From Pseudomonas sp. dw_612 (GTDB lineage: Bacteria; Pseudomonadota; Gammaproteobacteria; Pseudomonadales; Pseudomonadaceae): 64,000 bases of DNA. Of this stretch, positions 43,223 through 51,754 are shown one piece after another; the stretch's first letter is position 1, and the number at the start of each line of letters is the position of its first letter. The notes beneath the pieces are model-generated. The model did not search any database and was not told the DNA's origin. It worked only from the letters and a program-made list of their open reading frames with translations. The stretch covers positions 1 through 64,000 of the forward strand of contig NZ_JAAVVC010000016.1 of assembly GCF_018449725.1 (NCBI RefSeq), in the 5' to 3' direction. Made by a program: the position numbers and the translations under genes.

Positions 43223-43568
43223 TGCTCCATTGGCGTTCCTCTGGGGTGCCTATTGGATCCGGGATCCGGGATCCGGCACGTCACGAGTGTAGGACTATTC
43301 CTACCGAAGTGCTCTGATTTTTTTGATCTTGAAAAAGCGGTTGAATGCATAACTGGTTCTTAATCCATGTAACGCTGATGTGACAACTCTGTTTAAAGTT
43401 GTGGTGTAAACGGTCCAACTATCGATGGGTGCTGGCCAAGTAATATTGTTTTGGTTGGTTGTTTTTATAGAGAGAAATAAGAACGGTTAGCTAAAGCACC
43501 ACAAACCATAGGTGTTTAAGTCGCGTACTTTGCGGGACACTGGCCTCACCTGTTCAATGGAGTGCCCC
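43223..43568. other. AT-rich intergenic region upstream of the luxR solo
   Basis: It holds an eight-base tandem (GGGATCC repeated, 43254-43276), a palindrome GTAGGACTATTCCTAC (43289-43304), and AT-rich DNA to about 43510. It is noticeably poorer in GC than flanking genes. I see no gene. Confidence 0.6.
43289..43304. promoter_or_regulatory. Palindrome GTAGGACTATTCCTAC (candidate operator)
   Basis: A perfect six-base-arm inverted repeat with a four-base centre, 67 bp upstream of the LuxR gene start. Its size fits a regulator half-site pair, and autoregulation by the LuxR protein is one possibility. Confidence 0.45.
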
Positions 43569-44345
43569 ATGACCGCCAGTGAAGAAAAATTCACGCGCCA
43601 GACCCTGCTCGACGTCCAGCCACTGACCGCGAGCCTGTTCACCCTGCGCACCACCAGGGACGCCGGTTTTCGTTTTCGTGCCGGGCAATTCGCTCGCCTG
43701 GGCGTGACCAAGCCGGATGGCAGTACGGTATGGCGCGCCTACTCCATGGTGTCGTCCCCTTATGACGAATTTCTTGAGTTCTTCTCCATCGTCGTGCCGG
43801 GAGGCGAGTTCACCAGCGAGTTGAGCCGCCTGGAAGTGGGGGATACGTTGCTGGTGGAGCGACAGGCCACGGGCTACCTGACCCTGGATCGGTTCGTTGA
43901 TGGTCGTGATCTATGGCTGTTATCAACAGGCACCGGCGTGGCCCCATTCCTGTCGATCTTGCAGGATTTCGAGGTTTGGGAGAAATTCGAACGAGTCATC
44001 CTGGTCTACAGTGCGCGCGAAGGTCGGGAGCTGGCCTATCAGGAGTTGATCGCGGGGTTGGCGCAGCGTGACTACCTGGCAGAGCATGCGCACAAACTGC
44101 AATTCATCCCCACGGTCACCCGCGAGCAGGTCCCCGGCGTGCTGAGCGGGCGGATCACCATCCTGATCGAAAATGGCGAGCTGGAGCGGGCGGCGGGGCT
44201 GGCGCTGACGCCCGAGCATTCGCGAGTGATGATCTGTGGTAACCCGCAGATGATCGATGACACACGAAAGTTGCTGAAACTGCGCGATATGAATCTCAGC
44301 CTTAGCCGACGACCCGGCCAGGTGGCGGTAGAAAACTATTGGTAA
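43569..44345 (+). CDS. fpr: Ferredoxin-NADP+ reductase
   Basis: A 258-residue flavoprotein starting at ATG 43569 (MTASEEKFTRQTLLD). The FAD site is RAYSMVSSP and the NADP site is LLSTGTGVAPFLSIL; a second nucleotide contact is MICGNPQMIDDTRKLL. The C-terminus ends VAVENYW, with an aromatic residue that should stack on the flavin. It exchanges electrons between NADP(H) and ferredoxin or flavodoxin. Its place next to mscL, katB and ankB suggests an oxidative-stress role. Pseudomonads have two Fpr types and I do not decide which. Confidence 0.9.
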   Translation: MTASEEKFTRQTLLDVQPLTASLFTLRTTRDAGFRFRAGQFARLGVTKPDGSTVWRAYSMVSSPYDEFLEFFSIVVPGGEFTSELSRLEVGDTLLVERQATGYLTLDRFVDGRDLWLLSTGTGVAPFLSILQDFEVWEKFERVILVYSAREGRELAYQELIAGLAQRDYLAEHAHKLQFIPTVTREQVPGVLSGRITILIENGELERAAGLALTPEHSRVMICGNPQMIDDTRKLLKLRDMNLSLSRRPGQVAVENYW

Positions 44346-44346
44346 T

Positions 44347-44375
44347 AAAAACGGCGCCCCGAAGGCGCCGTTTTT
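44347..44375. terminator. Bidirectional terminator between fpr and mscL
   Basis: AAAACGGCGCC CCGAA GGCGCCGTTTTT: an eight-base GC stem with A and T runs on both sides, placed between convergent genes. Confidence 0.95.
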
Positions 44376-44392
44376 ACATCGCTACACCGTTT

Positions 44393-44806
44393 TCAAGGCC
44401 GGTCGTTCCGGGCCTTGAGCAGATCACGAATCTCGCTCAACAGCTCTTCTTCCTTGGTCGGCACCGGCGGCAGGGTCGGTGCGACGGCCTCTTCGCGCTT
44501 CAGGCGATTGATAGCCTTGACGCCCATGAAGATCGCGAATGCGACGATCACGAAGTCGATCATGCTCTGGATGAACTTGCCGTACGCCAGCACCACCGCC
44601 GGGATGTTGCCATCGGCGGCCTTGAGCGTAATGGCCAGGTCACTGAAATCCACCCCACCGATCAACAGGCCGATGGGGGGCATGACCACATCGCCAACGA
44701 ACGACGAGACGATCTTGCCGAAAGCGGCGCCGATGATGATACCGACGGCCATGTCGACCACATTGCCTTTGACCGCGAAGGCCTTGAACTCGTTAAGCAC
44801 GCCCAT
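44393..44806 (-). CDS. mscL: Large-conductance mechanosensitive channel
   Basis: A 137-residue homopentameric safety valve in the inner membrane. TM1 is AVKGNVVDMAVGIIIGAAFGKIVSS, which holds the gating region; a periplasmic loop follows (SDLAITLKAADGNIPAVVLAYG); TM2 is FIQSMIDFVIVAFAIFMGVKAIN. A charged C-terminal helix has EELLSEIRDLLKAR. The start at ATG 44806 (MGVLNEFKAFAV) is the standard one. It opens on hypo-osmotic shock. It is convergent with fpr and divergent from katB. Confidence 0.97.
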   Translation of the reverse strand: MGVLNEFKAFAVKGNVVDMAVGIIIGAAFGKIVSSFVGDVVMPPIGLLIGGVDFSDLAITLKAADGNIPAVVLAYGKFIQSMIDFVIVAFAIFMGVKAINRLKREEAVAPTLPPVPTKEEELLSEIRDLLKARNDRP

Positions 44807-45093
44807 AGGTTATTTCCTTGTTACAGATGAGGTTGGTGAACGCAGTGTAAATCAGCAAAACCCATCCTGCTCGACACAACTGCTTACATCGCTTGCCTGC
44901 TATCGACCCACACATCCGCAGAAAGTTTACAAAAGGCCATCATTCGCGCGCGGTTTACCCGCTCTAGACCGGGCCTTCCAGCATCTTTTGGCTATCGCCC
45001 CGGTTTGGCATTTCTATTTAGGTTTTGAGCTGTCGGTCACTAGCCTCTGTTGAGCGCACCTGGATGCGCTTTATAAAATCAGAGGAAACTCCT

Positions 45094-46635
45094 ATGACAA
45101 CTTCCCTTGGCCTTGGGGCTTTTCCCCATCGCCGTGCCCTGGGCGTTTTGAGCGCCGGCCTGCTGTCCTTTTCCGTGAGTGCCGCCACCCTGACCCGGGA
45201 TAACGGTGCGGCCGTCGGCGACAACCAGAACTCGCAAACCGCCGGCGCCACAGGCCCGGTGCTGTTGCAAGACGTGCAGTTGATCCAGAAACTCCAGCGT
45301 TTCGACCGTGAACGGATTCCTGAGCGCGTGGTGCATGCCCGGGGCACCGGCGCCCACGGCACGTTCACCGTGACCGACGATCTCAGCGACCTGACCAAGG
45401 CCAAAGTGTTCGCCGGCGGCCAGAGCACCCCGGTGTTCGTGCGCTTCTCAGCGGTGGTGCACGGCAACCATTCCCCGGAAACCCTGCGTGACCCTCGGGG
45501 TTTCGCCACCAAGTTCTACACCGCGGACGGCAACTGGGACCTGGTCGGCAACAATTTCCCGACCTTTTTCATCCGTGACGCCATCAAGTTCCCGGATATG
45601 GTGCATGCCTTCAAGCCGGACCCGCGCACCAACCTTGACGACGATTCCCGCCGGTTCGATTTCTTCTCCCATGTGCCGGAAGCCACTCGCACATTGACCG
45701 AGTTGTATTCCAACTCGGGTACGCCTGCCAGTTATCGAGAGATGGACGGTAATGGTGTCCACGCCTATAAGTTAGTGAATGCCAAGGGCGAAGTGAACTA
45801 CGTGAAATTCCACTGGAAGAGTTTGCAAGGGATTAATAATCTCGATCCAGAGGCAGTCGTCAAAGTTCAAGGTCAAGACTACAGTCATATGACTAGCGAT
45901 TTGGTTACTCATATAAGCAAGGGCGATTTTCCGAAGTGGGACTTGTACGTCCAAGTTGTAAATCCTAAAGATTTGTACAAGTTTGATTTCGATCCTTTGG
46001 ATGCAACCAAGATTTGGCCCGGTATTCCAGAGCGAAAAGTTGGACAAATGATCTTGAATCGTAATCCGGCCAATGTGTTCCAGGAAACCGAACAAGTTGC
46101 CATGGCTCCGGCCAATCTGGTTCCCGGTATTGAACCTTCGGAAGATCGTTTATTGCAGGGTCGAGTGTTCTCGTATGCCGATACGCAAATGTATCGTCTG
46201 GGCCCAAATGCCCTGCAACTGCCGATCAACGCGCCAAAGGTTGCGGTGAACAACGGTAACCAGGATGGCGCCATGAACAGCGGTGCCAGCAGTTCTGGCG
46301 TGAATTACCAGCCAAGCCGTTTGCTTCCCCGTGAGGAACCTGAAACCGCACGCTACAGCCAGTCGGCCCTGTCGGGCAGCACCCAGCAGGCGAAGATCCA
46401 GCGCGAGCAGAACTTCAAGCAGGCCGGCGATCTGTATCGCTCGTTCAGCTCCAAAGAGCGTCAGGACCTGATCGACAGCTTCGGCGGCTCGCTCGCCACC
46501 ACCGACGACGAGAGCAAGCACATCATGCTGTCGTTCCTTTATAAGGCCGATCCGGAATATGGCACCGGCGTGACCAAGGTTGCCAAGGGTGACCTGGCCC
46601 GAGTCAAGGCGCTGGCGGCCAAACTGGTCGACTGA
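45094..46635 (+). CDS. katB: Periplasmic-type catalase KatB
   Basis: A 513-residue monofunctional heme catalase with an N-terminal signal (about 1-30, RRALGVLSAGLLSFSVSA). The active-site His is in VVHARGTGAHGTF, the Asn is in LVGNNFPTFFIRD, and the proximal Tyr is in GRVFSYADTQMYRLG. It breaks down hydrogen peroxide. Start at ATG 45094 behind AGAGGAAAC. The gene is followed by ankB, the known P. aeruginosa katB-ankB arrangement. Codon use is odd in the centre: from about 45740 to 46200 the DNA turns AT-rich with rare codons such as ATA, TTA and GTA, then returns to normal. Confidence 0.95.
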   Translation: MTTSLGLGAFPHRRALGVLSAGLLSFSVSAATLTRDNGAAVGDNQNSQTAGATGPVLLQDVQLIQKLQRFDRERIPERVVHARGTGAHGTFTVTDDLSDLTKAKVFAGGQSTPVFVRFSAVVHGNHSPETLRDPRGFATKFYTADGNWDLVGNNFPTFFIRDAIKFPDMVHAFKPDPRTNLDDDSRRFDFFSHVPEATRTLTELYSNSGTPASYREMDGNGVHAYKLVNAKGEVNYVKFHWKSLQGINNLDPEAVVKVQGQDYSHMTSDLVTHISKGDFPKWDLYVQVVNPKDLYKFDFDPLDATKIWPGIPERKVGQMILNRNPANVFQETEQVAMAPANLVPGIEPSEDRLLQGRVFSYADTQMYRLGPNALQLPINAPKVAVNNGNQDGAMNSGASSSGVNYQPSRLLPREEPETARYSQSALSGSTQQAKIQREQNFKQAGDLYRSFSSKERQDLIDSFGGSLATTDDESKHIMLSFLYKADPEYGTGVTKVAKGDLARVKALAAKLVD

Positions 46636-46653
46636 TCCCGTTTGCCCGAAACG

Positions 46654-46675
46654 CGGGGCCTCATTCGAGGCCCCG
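46654..46675 (+). terminator. Hairpin between katB and ankB
   Basis: CGGGGCCTC ATTC GAGGCCCCG, a perfect nine-base stem without a T run. It may partly terminate or protect the katB mRNA and so set the katB:ankB ratio. Confidence 0.6.
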
Positions 46676-46695
46676 TCAGACCGAGGAGCCTGTCC

Positions 46696-47250
46696 ATGCG
46701 TTTTTATCTATCCCTGTTTCTGGCAGCCCTGTCGGTCAATGCGTTTGCCGGACCAACGGCCGACGCGTCGAAAGATCCCGCCGCACTGAAAGCCCAATTG
46801 CAGGATTACTACTTCGATGCCGCCCGCCGTGGCGATGTGCCGATGCTCGACACCTTTATCGAGGCCGGTTATTCCCTCGATACGAGGGACGGCAAGGGTT
46901 ACACCGCGCTGATTCTGGCCGCCTATCACGGCCAGACCGCCGCTGTGGACCGTCTGCTCGCCGCTGGCGCCGATGCCTGCGCTCAGGACCAACGCGGCAA
47001 CACGGCGCTGATGGGCGCCATTTTCAAAGGCGAAGTGCAAATTGCCCGGACCCTGTTGGCCGCCAATTGCAGCCCCGACCAGCGCAACGGCGCCGGGCAG
47101 ACGGCGGCGATGTACGCGGGGCTGTTCAACCGTGTCGAGTTGCTCGATGCGCTCAAGGCCAAGGGGGCCGACCTGAACGCCGAAGATCCGCTGGGCAATA
47201 GCGCCGCGCGTCTGGCCAGCGGCGAAATCCGCAACGCCGCGCCGCGCTGA
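46696..47250 (+). CDS. ankB: Ankyrin-repeat protein AnkB
   Basis: A 184-residue exported protein starting at ATG 46696 with a signal peptide (MRFYLSLFLAALSVNAFAG). The rest is about four ankyrin repeats: LQDYYFDAARRGDVPML, DGKGYTALILAAYHGQTAAV, DQRGNTALMGAIFKGEVQIA, and RNGAGQTAAMYAGLFNRVEL. In P. aeruginosa AnkB is needed for full KatB activity and resistance to peroxide, and may form an antioxidant scaffold in the periplasm. It lies 60 bp after katB, probably in the same operon across a hairpin. Confidence 0.92.
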   Translation: MRFYLSLFLAALSVNAFAGPTADASKDPAALKAQLQDYYFDAARRGDVPMLDTFIEAGYSLDTRDGKGYTALILAAYHGQTAAVDRLLAAGADACAQDQRGNTALMGAIFKGEVQIARTLLAANCSPDQRNGAGQTAAMYAGLFNRVELLDALKAKGADLNAEDPLGNSAARLASGEIRNAAPR

Positions 47251-47295
47251 TCCCGCTCGGCTGCGCTATCATCGCGGTTTTTGCCGGGAGTTCAG

Positions 47296-48663
47296 ATGGC
47301 CAAGGCCAAGCGCATGTACGGCTGCACCGAGTGCGGCTCAACCTTCCCCAAGTGGGCCGGCCAGTGCGGCGAGTGCGGGGCCTGGAACACGCTGACCGAA
47401 ACCATGGTCGAGAGCGGCGGGGCGGCAGCGCCCAGCGGTCGCACCGGGTGGACCGGCCAGCAAGCCCAGATCCGGACCCTGGCCGAAGTCAGCGTCGAAG
47501 AGATTCCACGCTTTTCCACGGCCTCCAGCGAACTTGATCGCGTGCTCGGCGGTGGCCTGGTGGATGGCTCGGTGGTATTGATCGGCGGTGATCCCGGCAT
47601 CGGCAAGTCGACCATTTTGTTGCAAACCTTGTGCAACCTCGCCAAGAGCATGCCGGCGCTGTACGTCACCGGTGAAGAATCCCAGCAACAAGTGGCCATG
47701 CGCGCCCGGCGCCTCGGTTTGCCCCAGGACAAGCTGCGGGTGATGACCGAAACCTGCATTGAAACCATCATCGCCACCGCCCGGCAGGAAAAGCCCAAGG
47801 TCATGGTGATCGATTCGATCCAGACGATTTTCACCGAGCAACTGCAATCGGCACCCGGCGGCGTGTCCCAGGTGCGCGAAAGTGCGGCGTTGCTGGTGCG
47901 CTATGCCAAGCAGAGCGGTACGGCGATTTTCCTGGTGGGCCACGTGACCAAGGAAGGCGCATTGGCCGGCCCGCGGGTGTTGGAGCACATGGTCGACACC
48001 GTGCTGTATTTCGAAGGTGAATCCGATGGGCGTTTGCGTCTGCTGCGGGCGGTGAAAAACCGTTTCGGCGCGGTGAACGAACTGGGCGTGTTCGGCATGA
48101 CCGACAAGGGATTGAAAGAAGTCTCCAACCCTTCGGCGATTTTTCTCACTCGTGCTCAGGAAGAAGTCCCGGGTAGCGTGGTCATGGCGACGTGGGAAGG
48201 CACGCGGCCGATGCTGGTCGAGGTGCAGGCGCTGGTGGATGACAGTCATCTGGCCAACCCGCGTCGGGTCACGCTGGGGCTGGATCAGAACCGCTTGGCC
48301 ATGTTGCTGGCGGTGTTGCACCGTCACGGCGGGATTCCGACCCACGATCAGGATGTGTTCCTCAATGTGGTCGGCGGGGTCAAAGTGCTGGAAACCGCGT
48401 CTGACCTGGCGCTGATGGCCGCGGTGATGTCCAGTTTGCGCAACCGGCCGCTGCCCCATGATCTGCTGGTGTTTGGCGAAGTCGGCTTGTCCGGTGAAGT
48501 GCGCCCGGTGCCGAGTGGTCAGGAACGCCTGAAAGAAGCGGCCAAGCATGGCTTCAAACGCGCCATCGTGCCCAAGGGCAACGCGCCGAAAGAAGCGCCG
48601 GCGGGGTTGCAGATTATTGCGGTGACGCGACTGGAACAGGCCCTCGACGCCTTATTCGAGTAA
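47296..48663 (+). CDS. radA: DNA repair protein RadA
   Basis: A 455-residue RecA-like protein starting at ATG 47296 (MAKAKRMYGCTECG). A four-cysteine zinc finger comes first (C10, C13, C24, C27). The ATPase core has Walker A GGDPGIGKSTI and the RadA-specific KNRFG motif (VKNRFGAVNELGVF). The C-terminal Lon-like domain includes LGLDQNRLAMLLAVLHRHGG and PLPHDLLVFGEVGLSGEVRP. It drives branch migration and processing of recombination intermediates. It lies 45 bp behind ankB and may be partly read from that operon. Confidence 0.96.
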   Translation: MAKAKRMYGCTECGSTFPKWAGQCGECGAWNTLTETMVESGGAAAPSGRTGWTGQQAQIRTLAEVSVEEIPRFSTASSELDRVLGGGLVDGSVVLIGGDPGIGKSTILLQTLCNLAKSMPALYVTGEESQQQVAMRARRLGLPQDKLRVMTETCIETIIATARQEKPKVMVIDSIQTIFTEQLQSAPGGVSQVRESAALLVRYAKQSGTAIFLVGHVTKEGALAGPRVLEHMVDTVLYFEGESDGRLRLLRAVKNRFGAVNELGVFGMTDKGLKEVSNPSAIFLTRAQEEVPGSVVMATWEGTRPMLVEVQALVDDSHLANPRRVTLGLDQNRLAMLLAVLHRHGGIPTHDQDVFLNVVGGVKVLETASDLALMAAVMSSLRNRPLPHDLLVFGEVGLSGEVRPVPSGQERLKEAAKHGFKRAIVPKGNAPKEAPAGLQIIAVTRLEQALDALFE

Positions 48664-48675
48664 CCCATAAATCCC

Positions 48676-48764
48676 TGTGGGAGCGGGCTTGCTCGCGAAG
48701 GCGGTGTGTCATTCAACATTTATGTCGACTGACACGACCTCTTCGCGAGCAAGCCCGCTCCCAC
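48676..48764. repeat. REP doublet, class A
   Basis: GTGGGAGCGGGCTTGCTCGC left arm and its inverse, between radA and the convergent mapZ gene. Confidence 0.95.
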
Positions 48765-48782
48765 ATTGAATTGCGGTGGGCT

Positions 48783-49151
48783 TCAGACCTCGATCAACGC
48801 CCCCAATTCGCGCTCCAGTTCCTCTGGATCGCCCAGGTTGAACTCAATCAACCGGCGCAAACGCTCGATGGATTCCAGGCTGATGTGTTTGCAGACGAAC
48901 CCGAGCTGGCAGTGGTCATCGTGGGTCAACATCACGTCCATCTTGATCTCGACGTCGGCGTTCAGATGAATATCGACCAGGAAATGCCAGTCCGGATTAC
49001 CCAGCCACGGCTCGGGTTTTTCGATCAGCAGGCCCTTGAGCGACAGGTCGATCAGCTTCACCGGCCAGGTGAATTCCGCCTGGCTTAGCTCGGTTCGGGC
49101 ATCGAACGCAATACGTTTGAAGCGACGGCGATCAGCAGGGTGCTCGCTCAT
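48783..49151 (-). CDS. mapZ: PilZ-domain c-di-GMP effector MapZ
   Basis: A 122-residue single PilZ-domain protein that resembles P. aeruginosa MapZ (PA4608) along its whole length. The c-di-GMP motif is DRRRFKR (about 7-13) with DLSLKG further on (D-x-S-x-x-G). The C-terminal helix CKHISLESIERLRRLIEFNLGDPEELEREL is also conserved; key part LRRLIEFNLGD. In P. aeruginosa MapZ binds c-di-GMP and then inhibits the chemotaxis methyltransferase CheR1, linking c-di-GMP to flagellar switching. Its place next to cstA and not far from morA matches the gene order I recall for P. aeruginosa. Confidence 0.9.
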   Translation of the reverse strand: MSEHPADRRRFKRIAFDARTELSQAEFTWPVKLIDLSLKGLLIEKPEPWLGNPDWHFLVDIHLNADVEIKMDVMLTHDDHCQLGFVCKHISLESIERLRRLIEFNLGDPEELERELGALIEV

Positions 49152-49311
49152 GGCGCAATCCTCGTGAAGGTTCGCTGACTATAGACCTGCATCGCCAAAG
49201 GCTGCCAGCACAGTGATGGCGCTCGACCAATGTCGAACTATGGTCTTTGTCGCCAGTAGAGCTAAACTCGGGGTGGCTGTCTTTCTTGTCCACCCTGGCT
49301 GGAATAAAAAA

Positions 49312-51378
49312 ATGAAAAATAATAATAGCCTGCTACGCCATCTACCCTGGCTGCTGCTGGCAATCGTAGGAGCGTGTGCCCTTGGCGTAGTGGCACTGCG
49401 TCGAGGCGAGGCGATCAACGCCTTGTGGATTGTGGTCGCTGCCGTGGCCATTTATCTGGTCGCCTATCGTTACTACAGTCTGTTCATCGCCAACAATGTG
49501 ATGCAACTCGATCCGCGCCGGGCCACCCCCGCCGTGCTCAACAATGATGGCCTGGACTACGTCCCGACCAACAAACACATCCTGTTCGGTCACCACTTCG
49601 CGGCCATCGCGGGCGCGGGGCCTTTGGTCGGTCCGGTACTGGCGGCGCAGATGGGTTACCTGCCCGGCACGCTGTGGCTGATCGCCGGCGTGGTGCTGGC
49701 CGGTGCGGTGCAGGACTTTATGGTGCTGTTCCTGTCCACGCGCCGTAATGGTCGTTCCCTGGGCGACATGGTTCGTGAAGAAATGGGCCGCATCCCCGGT
49801 ACCATCGCGCTGTTCGGCTGCTTCCTGATCATGATCATCATCCTCGCGGTGCTGGCGCTGATCGTGGTCAAAGCCCTGGCCGAAAGTCCGTGGGGTATTT
49901 TCACGGTGATGGCGACCATCCCGATCGCGATGTTCATGGGCATTTACATGCGCTACATCCGCCCGGGTCGCATCGGTGAAATCTCCGTGGTCGGCGTGTT
50001 GCTGCTGCTGGGTTCGATCTGGCTGGGCGGGCAGATTGCCGCCGATCCGGTCTGGGCCAAGGCGTTCAGTTTCACCGGCGTGCAGATTACGTGGATGCTG
50101 GTCGGTTACGGTTTCGTGGCCGCCTCGCTGCCGGTGTGGCTGATCCTGGCGCCGCGTGACTACCTTTCCACCTTCCTGAAAATCGGCACCATCATCGCGT
50201 TGGCGATCGGGATTCTGGTGACCATGCCCGAGCTGAAAATGCCGGCTTTGACCCAGTTCATCGACGGCACCGGCCCGGTGTGGAAGGGCGGGTTGTTCCC
50301 GTTCCTGTTCATCACCATCGCCTGCGGCGCGGTCTCGGGGTTCCACGCACTGATTTCTTCCGGCACCACGCCGAAGCTGCTGGATAACGAAGTCAATGCC
50401 CGCTACATCGGCTACGGCGCGATGTTGATGGAATCCTTCGTCGCGATCATGGCCATGGTCGCCGCTTCGGTGATCGAGCCGGGCGTGTACTTCGCCATGA
50501 ACAGCCCGGCCGCGGTGGTCGGTGGTGACGTGGTGGCCGTGGCGCAAACCGTCAGCAGTTGGGGCTTTGCGATCACGCCGGAAGCGTTGCAAGCGGTGGC
50601 CCATGACATTGGCGAAACCACGATCCTCGCCCGTGCCGGCGGTGCACCGACCCTGGCGGTCGGTATCGCGCAGATCCTGCACAGCGTGCTGCCGGGTGAA
50701 AACACCATGGCGTTCTGGTACCACTTCGCGATCCTGTTTGAAGCGCTGTTTATCCTGACCGCAGTCGATGCCGGCACCCGGGCTGGACGCTTCATGCTTC
50801 AGGATTTGCTCGGCTCCTTCGTCCCGTCGCTGAAACGCACCGAGTCCTGGACCGCCAACCTGATCGCCACCGCCGGTTGTGTGGCGATGTGGGGATGGTT
50901 GCTGTATCAAGGCGTGATCGACCCGTTGGGCGGCATCAACACCTTGTGGCCACTGTTCGGCATCTCCAACCAGATGCTCGCCGGTATCGCGTTGATGCTT
51001 GCCACGGTCGTGCTGATCAAAATGAAACGCCAACGCTACATCTGGGTGACCCTGATGCCGGCGGCGTGGTTGTTGATCTGCACCACCACCGCCGGTTTCA
51101 TCAAGCTGTTCGACGCCAACCCGGCGATCGGCTTCCTGTCCCTGGCGAAAAAATACAGCGATGCCCTGGCCAACGGTCAGATCCTCGCCCCGGCCAAGGA
51201 CATTACGCAGATGCAGCACGTGATCTTCAACGCCTACACCAACGCAACGCTGACGGCGCTGTTCCTGTTCGTGGTGTTCAGCATCCTGTTCTATGCGCTC
51301 AAGGTCGGGATTTCGGCCTGGGGCAGCAAAGAACGTACGGATAAAGAAGCACCTTTCCAGGCTGTACCGGACGCGTAA
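49312..51378 (+). CDS. cstA: Carbon starvation protein A (pyruvate/peptide transporter)
   Basis: A 688-residue inner-membrane transporter with about 16 helices. The start at ATG 49312 (MKNNNSLLRHLPWLLL) sits downstream of AT-rich leader DNA; an opening to 49213 has no family match. CstA landmarks are DGLDYVPTNKHILFGHHFAAIAGAGPLVGP (core GHHFAAIAGAGPLVGP), LSTRRNGRSLGDM, and GAVSGFHALISSGTTPKLL. E. coli CstA takes up pyruvate and peptides under starvation. It is followed 15 bp later by its small partner gene and then yjiA, a common trio. Confidence 0.95.
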   Translation: MKNNNSLLRHLPWLLLAIVGACALGVVALRRGEAINALWIVVAAVAIYLVAYRYYSLFIANNVMQLDPRRATPAVLNNDGLDYVPTNKHILFGHHFAAIAGAGPLVGPVLAAQMGYLPGTLWLIAGVVLAGAVQDFMVLFLSTRRNGRSLGDMVREEMGRIPGTIALFGCFLIMIIILAVLALIVVKALAESPWGIFTVMATIPIAMFMGIYMRYIRPGRIGEISVVGVLLLLGSIWLGGQIAADPVWAKAFSFTGVQITWMLVGYGFVAASLPVWLILAPRDYLSTFLKIGTIIALAIGILVTMPELKMPALTQFIDGTGPVWKGGLFPFLFITIACGAVSGFHALISSGTTPKLLDNEVNARYIGYGAMLMESFVAIMAMVAASVIEPGVYFAMNSPAAVVGGDVVAVAQTVSSWGFAITPEALQAVAHDIGETTILARAGGAPTLAVGIAQILHSVLPGENTMAFWYHFAILFEALFILTAVDAGTRAGRFMLQDLLGSFVPSLKRTESWTANLIATAGCVAMWGWLLYQGVIDPLGGINTLWPLFGISNQMLAGIALMLATVVLIKMKRQRYIWVTLMPAAWLLICTTTAGFIKLFDANPAIGFLSLAKKYSDALANGQILAPAKDITQMQHVIFNAYTNATLTALFLFVVFSILFYALKVGISAWGSKERTDKEAPFQAVPDA

Positions 51379-51393
51379 CTGAGGATTGCAAAC

Positions 51394-51591
51394 ATGTTCA
51401 ATGACCTGAGTCGCCTCGGTAAATACCTCGGTCAGGCCGCGCGCCTGATGGTCGGCATGCCCGACTACGACAACTACGTCGAGCATATGCAAACCAAACA
51501 CCCGGACAAACCAGTGATGAGCTACGAGATGTTCTTTCGGGAACGTCAGGAAGCGCGTTACGGTGGCAAGGGTGGGCCGAAGTGTTGTTAA
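51394..51591 (+). CDS. YbdD/YjiX family small protein
   Basis: A 65-residue soluble protein of the YbdD/YjiX (DUF466) family. Landmarks are LGQAARLMVGMPDYDNYVEHM, KHPDKPVMSYEMFFRERQEARYG, and the C-terminal GGPKCC, with the double cysteine usual in this family. YbdD-type proteins are needed for transport by CstA-type carriers in E. coli. It starts at ATG 51394, 15 bp after cstA, behind GAGG. Co-transcription with cstA is near certain from spacing. Confidence 0.93.
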   Translation: MFNDLSRLGKYLGQAARLMVGMPDYDNYVEHMQTKHPDKPVMSYEMFFRERQEARYGGKGGPKCC

Positions 51592-51620
51592 CCTGACCTC
51601 AGGTTGACGCAATCCCCCTT

Positions 51621-51709
51621 GTGGGAGCGGGCTTGCTCGCGAAAGCGGTGTGTCAGTCAACAGAGATGTTGAATGTGATGGCCCCTTCGCGAGCGAGCCC
51701 GCTCCCACA
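51621..51709. repeat. REP doublet, class A
   Basis: GTGGGAGCGGGCTTGCTCGC left arm and GCGAGCGAGCCCGCTCCCAC right arm, between the YbdD-family gene and yjiA. It may lower read-through into yjiA. Confidence 0.95.
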
Positions 51710-51754
51710 TTTGTTTTGTGTTGATTTTTCATTTTGTGAAACAGGAGATTCCAG

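Noticed and set aside
42503..44345. Quorum-sensing-controlled biosynthetic cluster
   Set aside because: The LuxR gene's neighbours are rlmG and fpr. No synthase, luxI or export gene is near.
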